Source: Planctomycetota bacterium (GTDB taxonomy: Bacteria > Planctomycetota > SZUA-567 > JAKLDR01). Taken from it: a DNA stretch of 64,000 nt. Every line of letters begins with the position of its first letter. Positions within the stretch are counted from its first letter, which is position 1. Shown piece after piece: positions 45,013 through 54,435 of this stretch. Position numbers and translations under genes: made by a program. Under the pieces are notes generated by a model that was not told where the DNA came from, made no database searches, and saw only the letters and a list, made by a program, of their open reading frames with translations. Location of the stretch: positions 1 to 64,000 of the forward strand of contig JAKLDR010000009.1 in assembly GCA_022703445.1 (NCBI GenBank). The letters run 5' to 3'.

Positions 45013-46053
45013 ATGACCAGAGTGAACTTTGCCGGCAACGACTACCTGGGCCTGGCCCGCGACCCGCGGCTGGCCGACGCCCTGTGCCGTGCGGTCCGGG
45101 AGTACGGGATCAGCTCGACCAGCTCGCGCTGGGCGCTGGGCTGGACCGACCTGCACCAGAAGCTGGAGGACGCGCTGGCCGCCTTCACCGGCGCCGAGGC
45201 CGCCTGCATCACCGGCGCGGCCTACTTCGGCGGACCGGTCTACTACTCGGTCTTCGCCGGCTCCGGGCGGGTCGTCTACTGCGACGAGACCGTCCACTCC
45301 AACCAGTTCCTGGGCATGCGCGCGGCGGGACTGGAGATCCGCAAGTTCAAGCACCTGGATGCCGGCGACCTGAAGCGCCAGCTCAAGGGCCACAAGGGCC
45401 CGGCGCCCATCGTGGCCGCCGACGGCGTCTACGGGATCAGCGGCGAGGTGGCGCCGCTGGCCGAGATGGCCGAGGCGGCCCGCGCGGTCGGTGCCGAGAT
45501 CTTCGTGGACGACGCCCACGGCTTCGGCGCCCTGGGCGCCAGCGGCCGGGGCTCGACCGAACTCTGCGGCCTGGCCCCCGCCCCGGACCTGACCGTGCTC
45601 TGCAGCATGAGCAAGGCCATGGGCTGCAACGGCGGCTTCCTGACCGGCCGCAAGGAGCTCGTCGAGAAGTTCCGGCGGAGCGCCGCGGCCTCCGGCTCGG
45701 CCATCCCGCCGCCGCCCATCGCCGCGGCGTGCCTGGAGTCGCTGCGCATCATCCGCGAGGAGCCCGAGCTGCGCGACAAGATGGAGTCGCACGCCCGGCG
45801 CCTGCGCGCGGCGCTGGCCGCCCGCGGCGTCTCGGTGGTCTCGGACCGCACGCCCATCCTGGGCATGGTCTTCAAGGACGAGTTCGAGGCGGCCGCCGCC
45901 GACAAGCACTTCCTCAAGCACGGGCTGGTGATCCCCTACTTCAAGTACGCCTCCGAGCCGCGCGAGAATCTGCTCCGCGGCGCGGCCCGGGCCTGCTACA
46001 CCGAGGAGCACCTGGCGCGGTTCGAGAAGGCGGTGGCGACCCTGAAGCGCTAG
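45013..46053 (+). CDS. Alpha-oxoamine synthase (BioF/KBL/SPT-like)
   Basis: The 346-residue PLP enzyme has a short N-terminus (NFAGNDYLGLA), the DDAHGFGALG motif and the PLP-binding Lys201 in CSMSKAMGCNGG. The family condenses an amino acid with an acyl-CoA: BioF (alanine plus pimeloyl-CoA), KBL (glycine plus acetyl-CoA) or serine palmitoyltransferase. No biotin or threonine genes are nearby, so the amino acid and acyl-CoA remain open. It is about 50 residues shorter at the front than typical BioF. Followed by an amidohydrolase and an M20 peptidase on the same strand but after a repeat, so it may not share their transcript. Confidence 0.87.
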   Translation: MTRVNFAGNDYLGLARDPRLADALCRAVREYGISSTSSRWALGWTDLHQKLEDALAAFTGAEAACITGAAYFGGPVYYSVFAGSGRVVYCDETVHSNQFLGMRAAGLEIRKFKHLDAGDLKRQLKGHKGPAPIVAADGVYGISGEVAPLAEMAEAARAVGAEIFVDDAHGFGALGASGRGSTELCGLAPAPDLTVLCSMSKAMGCNGGFLTGRKELVEKFRRSAAASGSAIPPPPIAAACLESLRIIREEPELRDKMESHARRLRAALAARGVSVVSDRTPILGMVFKDEFEAAAADKHFLKHGLVIPYFKYASEPRENLLRGAARACYTEEHLARFEKAVATLKR

Positions 46054-46071
46054 CGGCTTTGACGAGGGCGG

Positions 46072-46210
46072 CAACACCCAACATGCAACATGCAGAGCAA
46101 ACTAAGGATTCAAGGCGATGTCGAATAATGAACAACCGCAAGTCAACGGCAAAGAGAATCGGCCCCTTCCTCTGATTCATTGCATGTTGGGTGTTGAGTG
46201 TTGAATGTTG
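46072..46210. repeat. Inverted repeat, CAACACCCAACATGCAA family
   Basis: Left arm CAACACCCAACATGCAACAT (46072-46091) faces right arm TTGCATGTTGGGTGTTGAG (46180-46198), extended by GTGTTGAATGTTG. Between the arms a less GC-rich stretch (about 46100-46175) is present with no ORF. Confidence 0.85.
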
Positions 46211-46270
46211 CCTGTTCGTGTCATCGTTGCTTAGCGGTTCGCCGCAGGGTGCTTGGGTAAGGAGACTGCC

Positions 46271-47413
46271 ATGCAGTGCGTGAAGGCAAAGCTGGTCTAC
46301 ACCGGCCGGGGCACGGCCGAGAACTCCTACGTGGTCTTCGAGAAGGGCAAGGTGGTCGGCCTGTCGCGCTCGAGGAAGGGCGAGCTGCTCGGTGAGTTCG
46401 GGGCGGTGACGCCGGCGCTCCTCGACGCCCACGCCCACATCGGCATGCACCGCTCCGGCGAGCCCGGCGGGGAGAGCGAGAGCAACGAGAAGCTCGACAG
46501 CTTCGTCAACCTGGCCGACGCGCTCGACTCGGTGCAGATGGACGACCGGGCCTTCGCCGACTCGCTGCGCGCCGGCGTGCTCTACAGCTGCGTGGTGCCG
46601 GGCAGCGGCAACATCGTCGGCGGCAGGAGCGCGGTCCTCCGCAACTTCGCCCGCGGCACGACCGAGGCCCTGGTGGGGCGCGCCGGCATCAAGGGCGCAT
46701 TCGGCTACAACCCCATGTCCACTCGCGACTGGAAGGGCACGCGCCCCCACACGCGGATGGGGGCGCTGGCCCTGCTGCGCTCCAAGCTGCTCGCCGTGCG
46801 CCAGAAGATGGAGAAGCGCGCGCGGCTCCCGGCCAAGAAGCGCGCCGACGTGGAGTTCGCGCCGGATGAGGAGGTGCTCCGCGCGTTACTCGAGCGCCGC
46901 GAGGTCTTCCGGGTGCACGTCCACAAGGCCGACGACATCGACGCCCTTCTGCGCATCGCCGACGAGTTCCGGCTGCGCATCACCTGCGAGCACACCATGG
47001 ACGTCTGGGAGCGGCGGGTCTACGACGAGCTTGCCCGCCGGGACATCCCCGTGGTCTACGGGCCGCTGGACAGCTTCGCCTACAAGGTCGAACTCCGCCA
47101 CGAGGACCCGCTCAACGTCCGGCACCTGGTCGGCTCAGGCGTGCGCTTCGGCCTGATGACCGACCACCCGGTGATCCTCCAGTCGACGCTGCTCATGTGC
47201 CTGCGCTGGTTCCTGCGCGCCGGGCTCAGCAAGTCCGAGGCCCTGGAGATCGTGACCCGCCGGAACGCCGAGATCCTGGGCGTGGCCGACCGCCTGGGCA
47301 CGCTCGAGCGCGGCCGCTGGGCCAGCCTGGTCTGCTGGGACGGCGACCCCTTCGACCTCGCGCACAAGCCGGTGCTGGCGCTGGGAGAAGGCCGTGAGGT
47401 TTACAGGGCCTAG
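46271..47413 (+). CDS. Amidohydrolase
   Basis: The 380-residue metal-dependent hydrolase starts at ATG 46271, which follows AAGGAGA by about seven bases. The metal-binding pattern of the amidohydrolase superfamily is complete: DAHAHIG near residue 58, HVHKADDID, CEHTMDVW and the late TDHPV. It is imidazolonepropionase/adenine-deaminase-like in overall shape. The last lines (LGTLERGRWASLVCWDGDPFD) are typical of such enzymes. It lies 21 bases before the M20 peptidase and probably works with it on a small amide or peptide. Confidence 0.83.
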   Translation: MQCVKAKLVYTGRGTAENSYVVFEKGKVVGLSRSRKGELLGEFGAVTPALLDAHAHIGMHRSGEPGGESESNEKLDSFVNLADALDSVQMDDRAFADSLRAGVLYSCVVPGSGNIVGGRSAVLRNFARGTTEALVGRAGIKGAFGYNPMSTRDWKGTRPHTRMGALALLRSKLLAVRQKMEKRARLPAKKRADVEFAPDEEVLRALLERREVFRVHVHKADDIDALLRIADEFRLRITCEHTMDVWERRVYDELARRDIPVVYGPLDSFAYKVELRHEDPLNVRHLVGSGVRFGLMTDHPVILQSTLLMCLRWFLRAGLSKSEALEIVTRRNAEILGVADRLGTLERGRWASLVCWDGDPFDLAHKPVLALGEGREVYRA

Positions 47414-47434
47414 CAGCCCAGAGGAGAAGCCTGC

Positions 47435-48607
47435 GTGGACCGCAATCTCACCGCCGCCATCGAGCTCATGGCCGTACCAGGCGAGGCCACCAAGGAGGCC
47501 GTCATCGCCGCCGAGCTGCGCCGGCGGCTGGCCGTCCTCGGCGTCCCGGCGAGCTGCATCGTCGACGACGGCGCGCACGGCCGGATCGGCGGCGGTGAAG
47601 CCGGCAACCTGATCGTCAGGCTCGACGGCCGCGGCCGCGGCGAGCGGCGGATGCTCACCACCCACATGGATACGGTCCCCGGCGCGGTCGGCTCAAAGCC
47701 GCGCCTGGACGGCGAGCGCGTCCGGAACGATGCGCCCGGCAAGGCCCTCGGCGCCGACGCCCGGGCCGGCTGCGCCTGTCTCCTCGGAGCCATCGAGGCG
47801 CTCATGGCCAAACGTGGCGACCACCCTCCGCGGACCTTCGTCTTCTTCGTCCAGGAGGAGATTGGCCTGGTGGGCTCGAAGCACCTGGACGCGAAGCTGC
47901 TCGGCGAGCCCTTCCCGGCCATGGCCTTCAACTTCGACGGCGGCGACGCCGAGGAGATCGCCAACGCCGTGATCGGCACAGAGCGGCTGCACATCGACCT
48001 GACCGGCGTGGCCGTGCACACCTCGCGCGCGCAGCTCGGCATCTCCTGCGCGGTGATCCTGGCCGAGGCGCTGGCCGAACTCGAGCGCGACGGCTGGGTC
48101 GGCGAGGTTAAGCGCGACGGCGGCTGGGCGACGTCCAACCTCGGCATCCTCCGCGGCGGGACGGGCAGCAACGTGGTCATGCCCGAGCTCTACGCGCTGG
48201 CCGAGGTCCGGAGCTTCGACCTGGGCTTCCGCGCCAAGGTGCTCGAAGCCTGGCGCACCGCCTTCCGCGCCGCGGTCGAGCGCGCCAACGCCAAGGCCGC
48301 CGGGCGCAACGTCACCGGCCACGCCGCAGTCGCCTTCCGTCCCGGGCCGGAGTACCCGCCCTACACCCTACCCGAGGACGCGCCGGTGGTCCTGGCCGCC
48401 CGCCGAGCCATCGAGGCGCTCGGCCGGACGCCGCGGCTCTTCAAGCACGCCGGCGGCATGGATAGCTGCAACATCGTGGTCAAGGGCATCCCGGCCGTGG
48501 GTCTGGGCATGGGCGACCGCGGCGCGCACTCCGTCGACGAGTGGCTGGACGTGCCCCACTTCCTGGACGCGTGCAAGCTGGCGGTGAGTTTGGCGACGGG
48601 GGAGTGA
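47435..48607 (+). CDS. M20-family metallopeptidase
   Basis: The 390-residue protein belongs to the M20 (PepT/ArgE/DapE) family of di-zinc exopeptidases. Visible metal and catalytic motifs are THMDTVPG, LGADARAG, VQEEIGLVG, FNFDGGDAEE and the late HSVDEW. A dimerisation domain lies in the middle (about residues 175-290). The start is GTG 47435 after GAGGAGA. Together with the adjacent amidohydrolase it suggests breakdown of a small peptide or an N-acylated amino acid, the latter being of interest given the FeeM-like genes upstream. Confidence 0.86.
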   Translation: MDRNLTAAIELMAVPGEATKEAVIAAELRRRLAVLGVPASCIVDDGAHGRIGGGEAGNLIVRLDGRGRGERRMLTTHMDTVPGAVGSKPRLDGERVRNDAPGKALGADARAGCACLLGAIEALMAKRGDHPPRTFVFFVQEEIGLVGSKHLDAKLLGEPFPAMAFNFDGGDAEEIANAVIGTERLHIDLTGVAVHTSRAQLGISCAVILAEALAELERDGWVGEVKRDGGWATSNLGILRGGTGSNVVMPELYALAEVRSFDLGFRAKVLEAWRTAFRAAVERANAKAAGRNVTGHAAVAFRPGPEYPPYTLPEDAPVVLAARRAIEALGRTPRLFKHAGGMDSCNIVVKGIPAVGLGMGDRGAHSVDEWLDVPHFLDACKLAVSLATGE

Positions 48608-48727
48608 GGCGGGCCGGAGGCAAATGATTCTGGTCTGCTCTCTTCGTCCTTGCGCCCGTCGGCAGGGACGGGGAAAATGGCAACAGGGTAAGTTGCCGAT
48701 GCGGCTGGGAACAGGTAGGGGCCGGAT

Positions 48728-50365
48728 ATGACGATCTTCGATGAACTGTCCTCCCCGGGAAGCCTGAACGAAGCTGGGCAGTGCGTTGTGCATAACGCGA
48801 CACTGCTGCTGGGAGCGCTGGTGACCCGAGGAATAGTGCACGACGAGCCAGCGTTGGAGCTGGCTCATCGGAAGCTGATCAGCCGGCTTGGGAATTCCAG
48901 CCTAGTCCGCGAGAGCATCACGGCGGCATGCTCGGCGTTCAGGGCCCGAGCCGGGGGGGCCTCCCCGGAAGAGGTCATGGCCGCCGCGCGTGAGGGGACC
49001 GGCTTCTCGGAGGACGGTACACGTGTCGTCTGGGAGGCCGTCAGAAGATTCCCCGCAGAAATCACGCGCGGGGACTACGCCTGCCTGCATCGGCGGTCGG
49101 GCACGCCCAGGGGTAAGGATGACGAGAACTACCTGGTGTGTTCTCTGGAAAAGGGGCTCCTCCGGCACATGCTCGAGGGCCAGTCCCTGCCCGACTTCCG
49201 CCAGACGCTCGCCGGGAAGGGGATACCTACCGACTCCTTTGACGCGGTCTTGGCGACGGTGAAGATCCTGCTGCCGGGCCTGCGTGCAGGGACCGACCGT
49301 AAGGAGTTGCTCGAAGCTCTGCGGGGCATGAAGCTGGACGCCGGGACAGCCGGCATGATATTTGAGACGGTGCGCGAATTTGCCGAGGGGCTGGACTTCT
49401 TTGCGTCGATCATCGAGGGGCGCGCCGCGGGCCTGGCTGGGCTGGAGTTCGAGGAGGGGCTGCGCGCGGCACTGGCGGCGGCTGTGAGTTCGATAAACGA
49501 GGACCACCTGCGAGCGGTGGCCTGCGACGGCGTGAGTTTCGAGCGGGTCAACCAGCCCTCGCTGTTCGCGGTGGTGAAGGATGCCCAGGTCGCCATGTGG
49601 AGCAAGGACCACTCCGATCTCACCGCCAAGCAGTTCCTGGCGAAGCGCCAGCGGGACGCCGAGGTCCGCGGCGGCATCCGCGGTGTCGATCTGGCCAAGA
49701 CCCGACTGCACGTGCTGTGGGGGCCGCCGCATCCGGGCGACAACGACAAGCACAGCTACACCTATGTCATCAAGGCGACCATCGACGGCCGGGCCGTCTT
49801 CTTTGAGGTCAGCGATATCCATAACGAGGAGACGGTGCTCTACTGGGAGCACTCGAGCTCAAAGCTCGAGGACCGTACGGCGGTCGAGCAGGCCTTCTGG
49901 CGGCTTCTGGGCCTGGCCCCGGAGGAGGCGTCCGTGGTCGTCCCGGCGAGCCCGGCCCCGGAAACCCTGCTCGAAGGACGCGACGCGCAGGTAGCCGGCT
50001 ACGCGGCAGTGTTTATCAGGAACATGGCGGAACTCGGACAGGGTGCTCGCTGGGATTACAGCGAAGCCTCGCTCGAGCACCTGGACCCGGAGATAACCAG
50101 AATGTGGGGCGGCAAACCCCCTGCCAAGGTCGGCCAAATGGCTGCAGTCTGGGGTGGCTACTTCGGCATGGTCATTCGCAAGCACATGAAGTCCCGCTGG
50201 CTCGATGACGACCCGAACTTCCCCAGCCTGGAGGTCACCGGCCGGACCACCTTCGTGGTAAACCCGTTCTCCGCCGCGCACAAGCGGTTGGCCAATGGCG
50301 ATGGAGATAACCTCCTCTTCAAGTATCGCATGTTCAAGAAGATCTATGAGGAGGGGGATGATTAG
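48728..50365 (+). CDS. 545-residue protein of unknown function
   Basis: A full-length frame starting at ATG 48728 with GGTAGGGGCC upstream. The first 270 residues are helical and look like repeated units. The middle (about 270-390) contains ATIDGRAVFFEVSDIHNEET, a beta domain, and the C-terminal part (about 430-535) reads WDYSEASLEHLDPEI ... GQMAAVWGGYFGMVIRKHMKSRW, which resembles small domains of bacterial toxin-immunity-type proteins. Codon use is less GC-skewed than in its neighbours. No signal peptide or transmembrane segment. Not recognised as a named family. Confidence 0.72.
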   Translation: MTIFDELSSPGSLNEAGQCVVHNATLLLGALVTRGIVHDEPALELAHRKLISRLGNSSLVRESITAACSAFRARAGGASPEEVMAAAREGTGFSEDGTRVVWEAVRRFPAEITRGDYACLHRRSGTPRGKDDENYLVCSLEKGLLRHMLEGQSLPDFRQTLAGKGIPTDSFDAVLATVKILLPGLRAGTDRKELLEALRGMKLDAGTAGMIFETVREFAEGLDFFASIIEGRAAGLAGLEFEEGLRAALAAAVSSINEDHLRAVACDGVSFERVNQPSLFAVVKDAQVAMWSKDHSDLTAKQFLAKRQRDAEVRGGIRGVDLAKTRLHVLWGPPHPGDNDKHSYTYVIKATIDGRAVFFEVSDIHNEETVLYWEHSSSKLEDRTAVEQAFWRLLGLAPEEASVVVPASPAPETLLEGRDAQVAGYAAVFIRNMAELGQGARWDYSEASLEHLDPEITRMWGGKPPAKVGQMAAVWGGYFGMVIRKHMKSRWLDDDPNFPSLEVTGRTTFVVNPFSAAHKRLANGDGDNLLFKYRMFKKIYEEGDD

Positions 50366-50376
50366 ATCGGGGGCCC

Positions 50377-52956
50377 CTACTTCTTCGCCGGCTCCGGCCC
50401 CGGAGCAGCCGCCGCCTCCGCCGCATACTCCTTGATTGCCTGCTCCGCCGCATCGGCCGCCGCCTTCTCGCCGACCACCGGCTTGGGCGGCTGGTAGTCG
50501 CTGGCCAGGTAGAAGAGGAACTGCGGCGAGATCCGCGCGTGCTGGGCGAAGGACTTGCTCCGGCCCGGCGAGCTGTCGCCGGTCCGGTCCAGGCGCTTCA
50601 ACCCGTACTTGAGGTACTTGGCGTCGCCGGTCAGTTCGTAGGCGTAGCCCGGGCAGTTCACGGTGAAGCCGGCCAGGTTGTCATACTCGCCGCGCGGGCC
50701 CTTGCCCATGGTCTTGTTGACGTCGCAGAACATCAGCGAGTCCGCGGCGGTCACCGCGGCCTTGGCCGCGTCCAACTCCCCCGTCGCCCGGGAGTAGTTG
50801 AAGAGCCCCTCGGCGGCCAGGCCGTACATCCAGAACTGGTCCCAGCCCTTGTCGCCGCCCTTGCCGAGGCCCATCGCCGTGGTGGCCTTGACCTGATCGG
50901 CCCAGACCTTCCTGTATTTCTCGTCGCGGGAGCTCTTCCAGGCAGAATAGAGCCCGGTCATGCGGTTGCCCTGGGCGCGCAGCGCCGAGCCGCCGTGGCC
51001 GACGAGGTAGTCGCCGGAGAGCAGGCCGGCCTCGCGATACCACATGTCGCCGGTCAGGCAGTAGAGCTCAAAGAGGCTCTGGCTCTTGGCGCTGTCGACG
51101 TTGCCGGAGACTCCGAACTTCTCGCCGGGCCACCACTGGCGGAAGTGGCCGCGGTTCGGGCAGGTGTGCTCGATGCCGTTGAGCTTCTGGTCGCCGGGGT
51201 GCCAGTGACAGATGTCGATGTCCGCCAGGTGCAACCCGGCCTGCTCGGCGGCCTCGAAGGCGTGCCACATGCCGGTGCGCAGGTAGCGCACCAGGCAGGC
51301 CCGCGGCACGTCGTAGTAGTTGCCGTCCCAGCGGGTGTTCAAGGCATCGTTCTGCTTGCAGAGGTCGTTCTGCTCGGCGTGGCCGCCGAAGTTGAGGCAG
51401 CCGTACTCCTCGACCTTCTGCGCCGAGCACCAGACCGTGTCGGCGAGGTTGCCGTCCTTGTCCTTGGCGGTGATCGGCAGGAAGGCCTGGATCTTGACGT
51501 CCTTCCTGGCCTTGCCGCTCATCCGCGCCAGGGTGATGGAGAGCGCCCGGTCCACCGAGGTCTCGTACTTGCGGATGAGCTCGCGGGCCTCCGGCCGGTA
51601 GTTCTCGAGCCGCGCGTCGTACATGCGGTCGAAGGCGAAGGTCTTCTGGCAGTACCACTCGGGGGAGCAGGCCGCGAAGAGCGGCTCGACCCCGCCCATG
51701 GCCCGGCCGCGGGCGTCGGCCGCGCCGGCCGGCCCAGGCTTGTGGAAGGCGAAGAGCAGGTCGTGGGTCTTGGCGCCGCCGGTGTAGAGGTCGATGCGCA
51801 CAATCGGCTCGGAGTACTCCTCTGCCGGGACCTCGACCTTCTTCTCCTGGAGGGGCACGAGCCAGACTTTCAGGGTCCCGTCGCCGGCGGCCTCCAGGCC
51901 CTTGGGGTGGAGCTGCCAGAACCAGCGCACCGCGGCGGTGACCGCGGCGTTCGAGCCGGCCAGCGACAGCCAGCCCACGCGCTTGGTCAGGAGCTCCTTG
52001 CACTTGCCCTTGGCCTCGGCCTTGCCGGAGACCACGTACTCCAGGCTCGAGGGTTGGAGCATCGCAACCTTGTCGCCGGCGCCGAGCGCGCCGGAGAGGT
52101 CCTCGCCCTCCGAGGCGCCCAGGGCGAACTTCTTCTCGCCGTCGAGCGCGAGCGGCAGCTCGAAGCCGAGCTGCCGGATGCCCACGAACTCGTCGAAGGC
52201 CTTGCCCTGGCGGTTCACGATGGTGAAGGCCACGCGGACCGAGGAGCTGCCGGCCACGGCGTAGTAGCGCGCCTGGAAGTCGAGCTTGTCGGCGCCGCCC
52301 TCCTGGAAGGCGCCCTTGACCAGCACCACGACGCGGCCGGGCCCCTTCTCCTCGACAGCGAAGGACTTCACCACCGGGACGGCGTCCTTGAACTCGCCGA
52401 GCTCCGGTGCCTTGGCGCGCTCGTTCTCAACCGGGGTCTTGCCGTACTCGGCCTTGAAGAGCACCTTGCCGGGGGACTTGAGCAGCGCCTTGCCGCTCAT
52501 ATCCACCGAGTCGAAGAGGTGCCAGTCGCCCTTCTTGATGGTGAACTTCACGGCGCCGGTGTCGATCGCGACGCTGTCGGCGGCCTCGGTCAGGTCGAGC
52601 GGCGGCATCGCCACGGGCTTGCCGGTGCGGACTTCCGAATCGGACACGGTAAACTTGGCTGTCTCGCCGGCTTTCAAGTCTGCCCGGAAATGCACGGTCA
52701 TGTGTCGGACCGAGTCGTCCTTGAGCCAGCGCTCGCGGACCACGAACTGGGCGGGCACGGCCTTGCCGGCGGCGTCGACCAGGACGAACTTGTCGACGTC
52801 CTTGGCCGCGCCCTCCGGCAGCGGCACGCCGCCGTAGACGTGGTTGTCGACGCGGTCAACGCCGGCGCGCTCGGCCACGGTGAGCGGGACCTCCAGCGCC
52901 GCGGCCGGCGAGGTCAGCAGGGCCAGGGCGGAGAGGACAAGTGTGAGTCTGGACAT
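50377..52956 (-). CDS. Secreted PcRGLX/YetA-like polysaccharide lyase-type protein
   Basis: The 859-residue exported protein has a signal peptide (MSRLTLVLSALALLTSPAAA). The first 320 residues are a beta-rich RIFT-barrel/sandwich (AQFVVRERWLKDDSVRHMTV, cited in part), and the central-to-C-terminal region is an alpha/alpha toroid-like domain (IDICHWHPGDQKL, HTCPNRGHFRQWWPGE). This layout is that of PcRGLX/YetA proteins, related to exo-acting rhamnogalacturonan lyases. It would cleave pectin-type polysaccharides outside the cytoplasm. A catalytic His/Tyr pair was not pinned. The C-terminus is Ala/Glu-rich and low complexity. The gene ends 11 bases from the convergent hypothetical gene. Confidence 0.76.
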   Translation of the reverse strand: MSRLTLVLSALALLTSPAAALEVPLTVAERAGVDRVDNHVYGGVPLPEGAAKDVDKFVLVDAAGKAVPAQFVVRERWLKDDSVRHMTVHFRADLKAGETAKFTVSDSEVRTGKPVAMPPLDLTEAADSVAIDTGAVKFTIKKGDWHLFDSVDMSGKALLKSPGKVLFKAEYGKTPVENERAKAPELGEFKDAVPVVKSFAVEEKGPGRVVVLVKGAFQEGGADKLDFQARYYAVAGSSSVRVAFTIVNRQGKAFDEFVGIRQLGFELPLALDGEKKFALGASEGEDLSGALGAGDKVAMLQPSSLEYVVSGKAEAKGKCKELLTKRVGWLSLAGSNAAVTAAVRWFWQLHPKGLEAAGDGTLKVWLVPLQEKKVEVPAEEYSEPIVRIDLYTGGAKTHDLLFAFHKPGPAGAADARGRAMGGVEPLFAACSPEWYCQKTFAFDRMYDARLENYRPEARELIRKYETSVDRALSITLARMSGKARKDVKIQAFLPITAKDKDGNLADTVWCSAQKVEEYGCLNFGGHAEQNDLCKQNDALNTRWDGNYYDVPRACLVRYLRTGMWHAFEAAEQAGLHLADIDICHWHPGDQKLNGIEHTCPNRGHFRQWWPGEKFGVSGNVDSAKSQSLFELYCLTGDMWYREAGLLSGDYLVGHGGSALRAQGNRMTGLYSAWKSSRDEKYRKVWADQVKATTAMGLGKGGDKGWDQFWMYGLAAEGLFNYSRATGELDAAKAAVTAADSLMFCDVNKTMGKGPRGEYDNLAGFTVNCPGYAYELTGDAKYLKYGLKRLDRTGDSSPGRSKSFAQHARISPQFLFYLASDYQPPKPVVGEKAAADAAEQAIKEYAAEAAAAPGPEPAKK

Positions 52957-53279
52957 TCGGCGCTCCTTAAATCCAGGCTGAACAGTGAGGTATGCACTTC
53001 AGACCACTTGTATAGCCTACACCGCCCTTGCGGGCAAGTTCAGAAGGAGCCGGCGCGGGAGGGTGGGCAACGGTGGGCTTGGTCGACGGTGTGGACTCCA
53101 TGGACAACGCCGGCGGCTTGCGGTGTTCACCCCGTCTATCCAGTCCACCACGTCCACCAAATCCACTTCGTCCACCTTGTCCACCCCTGGGTGCGACACT
53201 CCTAATACATAAGTCTAAGTGGCGTAATTACAGTGCGTTGCCGTCAAGAGCTTTTTCGGCCCGCCGTTGCCTCAGCGGC
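52957..53279. other. Gap with a GTCCACC-type inverted repeat
   Basis: Between the secreted lyase and the methyltransferase no gene is seen. Left arm GGTCGACGGTGTGGACTCC (53081-53099) and continuation to 53109 face right-arm units GTCCACC repeated at 53142-53187, spaced by about 9 bases. AT-rich stretch around 53205-53235. Confidence 0.65.
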
Positions 53280-54167
53280 CTACTTCCCGCGCTTCCTGGC
53301 CAGCACGCAGCCGGTGGCCTGGTCATGGCGCACGTCGGCGAACCCCAGCCTGCCCAGCCGGCGCGAGACGCTGGCCGGCAGGTTGACTCCGCGCCCGCGG
53401 CTGCCCGGGGATCCGATGTAGTGCAGCAGACGTCCGCCCGGCCGCAGGACCCGCAGGAGCCCGGCGTAGAAGGCATCGGCATAGAGCTCGCCGGCCACGC
53501 TCAGCGTCGGTGGGTCGTGGTTGACGAGGTCGAAGCCGCCGTCGGGCATGCCGGCCAGGACCTCCGCCGCGTCGCCCTGGATGACTCTGATGCGGCGGCC
53601 ACCGCTGCCAGCCCCCAGTCCCCCGCCCTCCCCGGGTGAGTGGAAGAGCTGCCGCGAGTGCGGGTTGATCCTGGCCATCTCGATGACGTTCGCGTCCTTC
53701 TCGACGGCCGTGACCGAGGCTGCGGTCCGCGCGGCGAGGATGGCCGTGTAGCCCAGCCCCATGCAGGTGTCGAGCACGCTGCCCAGCACCGGCGCCACCA
53801 GCCGGAGCTTGGCTTCGGCGTCGAGCCGTGGCGTCGTCCCCTTGATGCGGTGCATCAGTATGCCGCTGATCTCCAGCGCCGGCCAGTCGGCCGTCGGGCG
53901 GAGCTTGTAGCTCTTGGCGGTCGCTTCGGAGTAGCGGATCAGCTTGCTGACGGCGCCGCCGGCCACTTCGAAGATCGTGTCGTCGCACGCGGCCACGCGG
54001 CGCAGATCCTCCTGCGAGACGATCGTGCCGTCAGGGAACGCCACGCCGCCCGGCGCCGTCGAGACCGTTGCCTCGGTCAGCCCCAGATCCAGCGAGACGT
54101 TGGCCTGCGTTGCTGCGCGCAGTTGGCCAAGGACCGAAGACGCCTGCGTTGCCGAAATGAGCATCAT
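53280..54167 (-). CDS. COG2521-type SAM-dependent methyltransferase (archaeal-type)
   Basis: The 295-residue protein has the order of archaeal COG2521 methyltransferases: LDLGLTEATV near the front, FPDGTIVSQEDLRRV, LEISGILMHRIKGTTP, SAM motif VLDTCMGLGYTAI, VEKDANVIEMARINPHS, GDAAEVLAGM, the catalytic-type NHDPPTLSVAGELYADAFY and LLRVLRPGGRLLHYIGSPG. The natural substrate of this family is uncertain. The gene is flanked on its 5' side by an AT-rich stretch. Its relatives are mostly archaeal, so lateral transfer is plausible. ATG 54167 (tandem ATG). Confidence 0.83.
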   Translation of the reverse strand: MMLISATQASSVLGQLRAATQANVSLDLGLTEATVSTAPGGVAFPDGTIVSQEDLRRVAACDDTIFEVAGGAVSKLIRYSEATAKSYKLRPTADWPALEISGILMHRIKGTTPRLDAEAKLRLVAPVLGSVLDTCMGLGYTAILAARTAASVTAVEKDANVIEMARINPHSRQLFHSPGEGGGLGAGSGGRRIRVIQGDAAEVLAGMPDGGFDLVNHDPPTLSVAGELYADAFYAGLLRVLRPGGRLLHYIGSPGSRGRGVNLPASVSRRLGRLGFADVRHDQATGCVLARKRGK

Positions 54168-54306
54168 GGCCCGATCATATCGCAGGCGCGAGGCATAACA
54201 AGTTACCGCAGATTTTTTGAAAGGAGGCTTCGTTATCTATGCAGCGCAAATACGGCGTTTACGAATTGCGCTTCATATCTTTATCGGACATATTTGTTTT
54301 TATCTA

Positions 54307-54371
54307 TTGACATTATAAGGCTTTCTGAGTAGAAATACGAGTGTGATTGACGGTTTGTAAAGCGTCAATCA
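54307..54371 (+). promoter_or_regulatory. Promoter and palindrome before the MerR-type gene
   Basis: TTGACA (54307-54312), a 17-base spacer and TAGAAA (54330-54335) lie in an AT-rich stretch. Just downstream a perfect inverted repeat TGATTGACG-N10-CGTCAATCA (54344-54371) follows and could be the operator for the MerR-type product, placed after the promoter. Confidence 0.6.
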
Positions 54372-54435
54372 GATTTGCTGGATCGATCACTTCCAAGGGC
54401 GAAGACAAGTCCAGAGAAGGGAGAGAAACAGTCAG

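Noticed and set aside
53142-53187. GTCCACC units as a tandem binding site array
   Set aside because: The arm opposite contains the complement, so an inverted repeat element is a better explanation.
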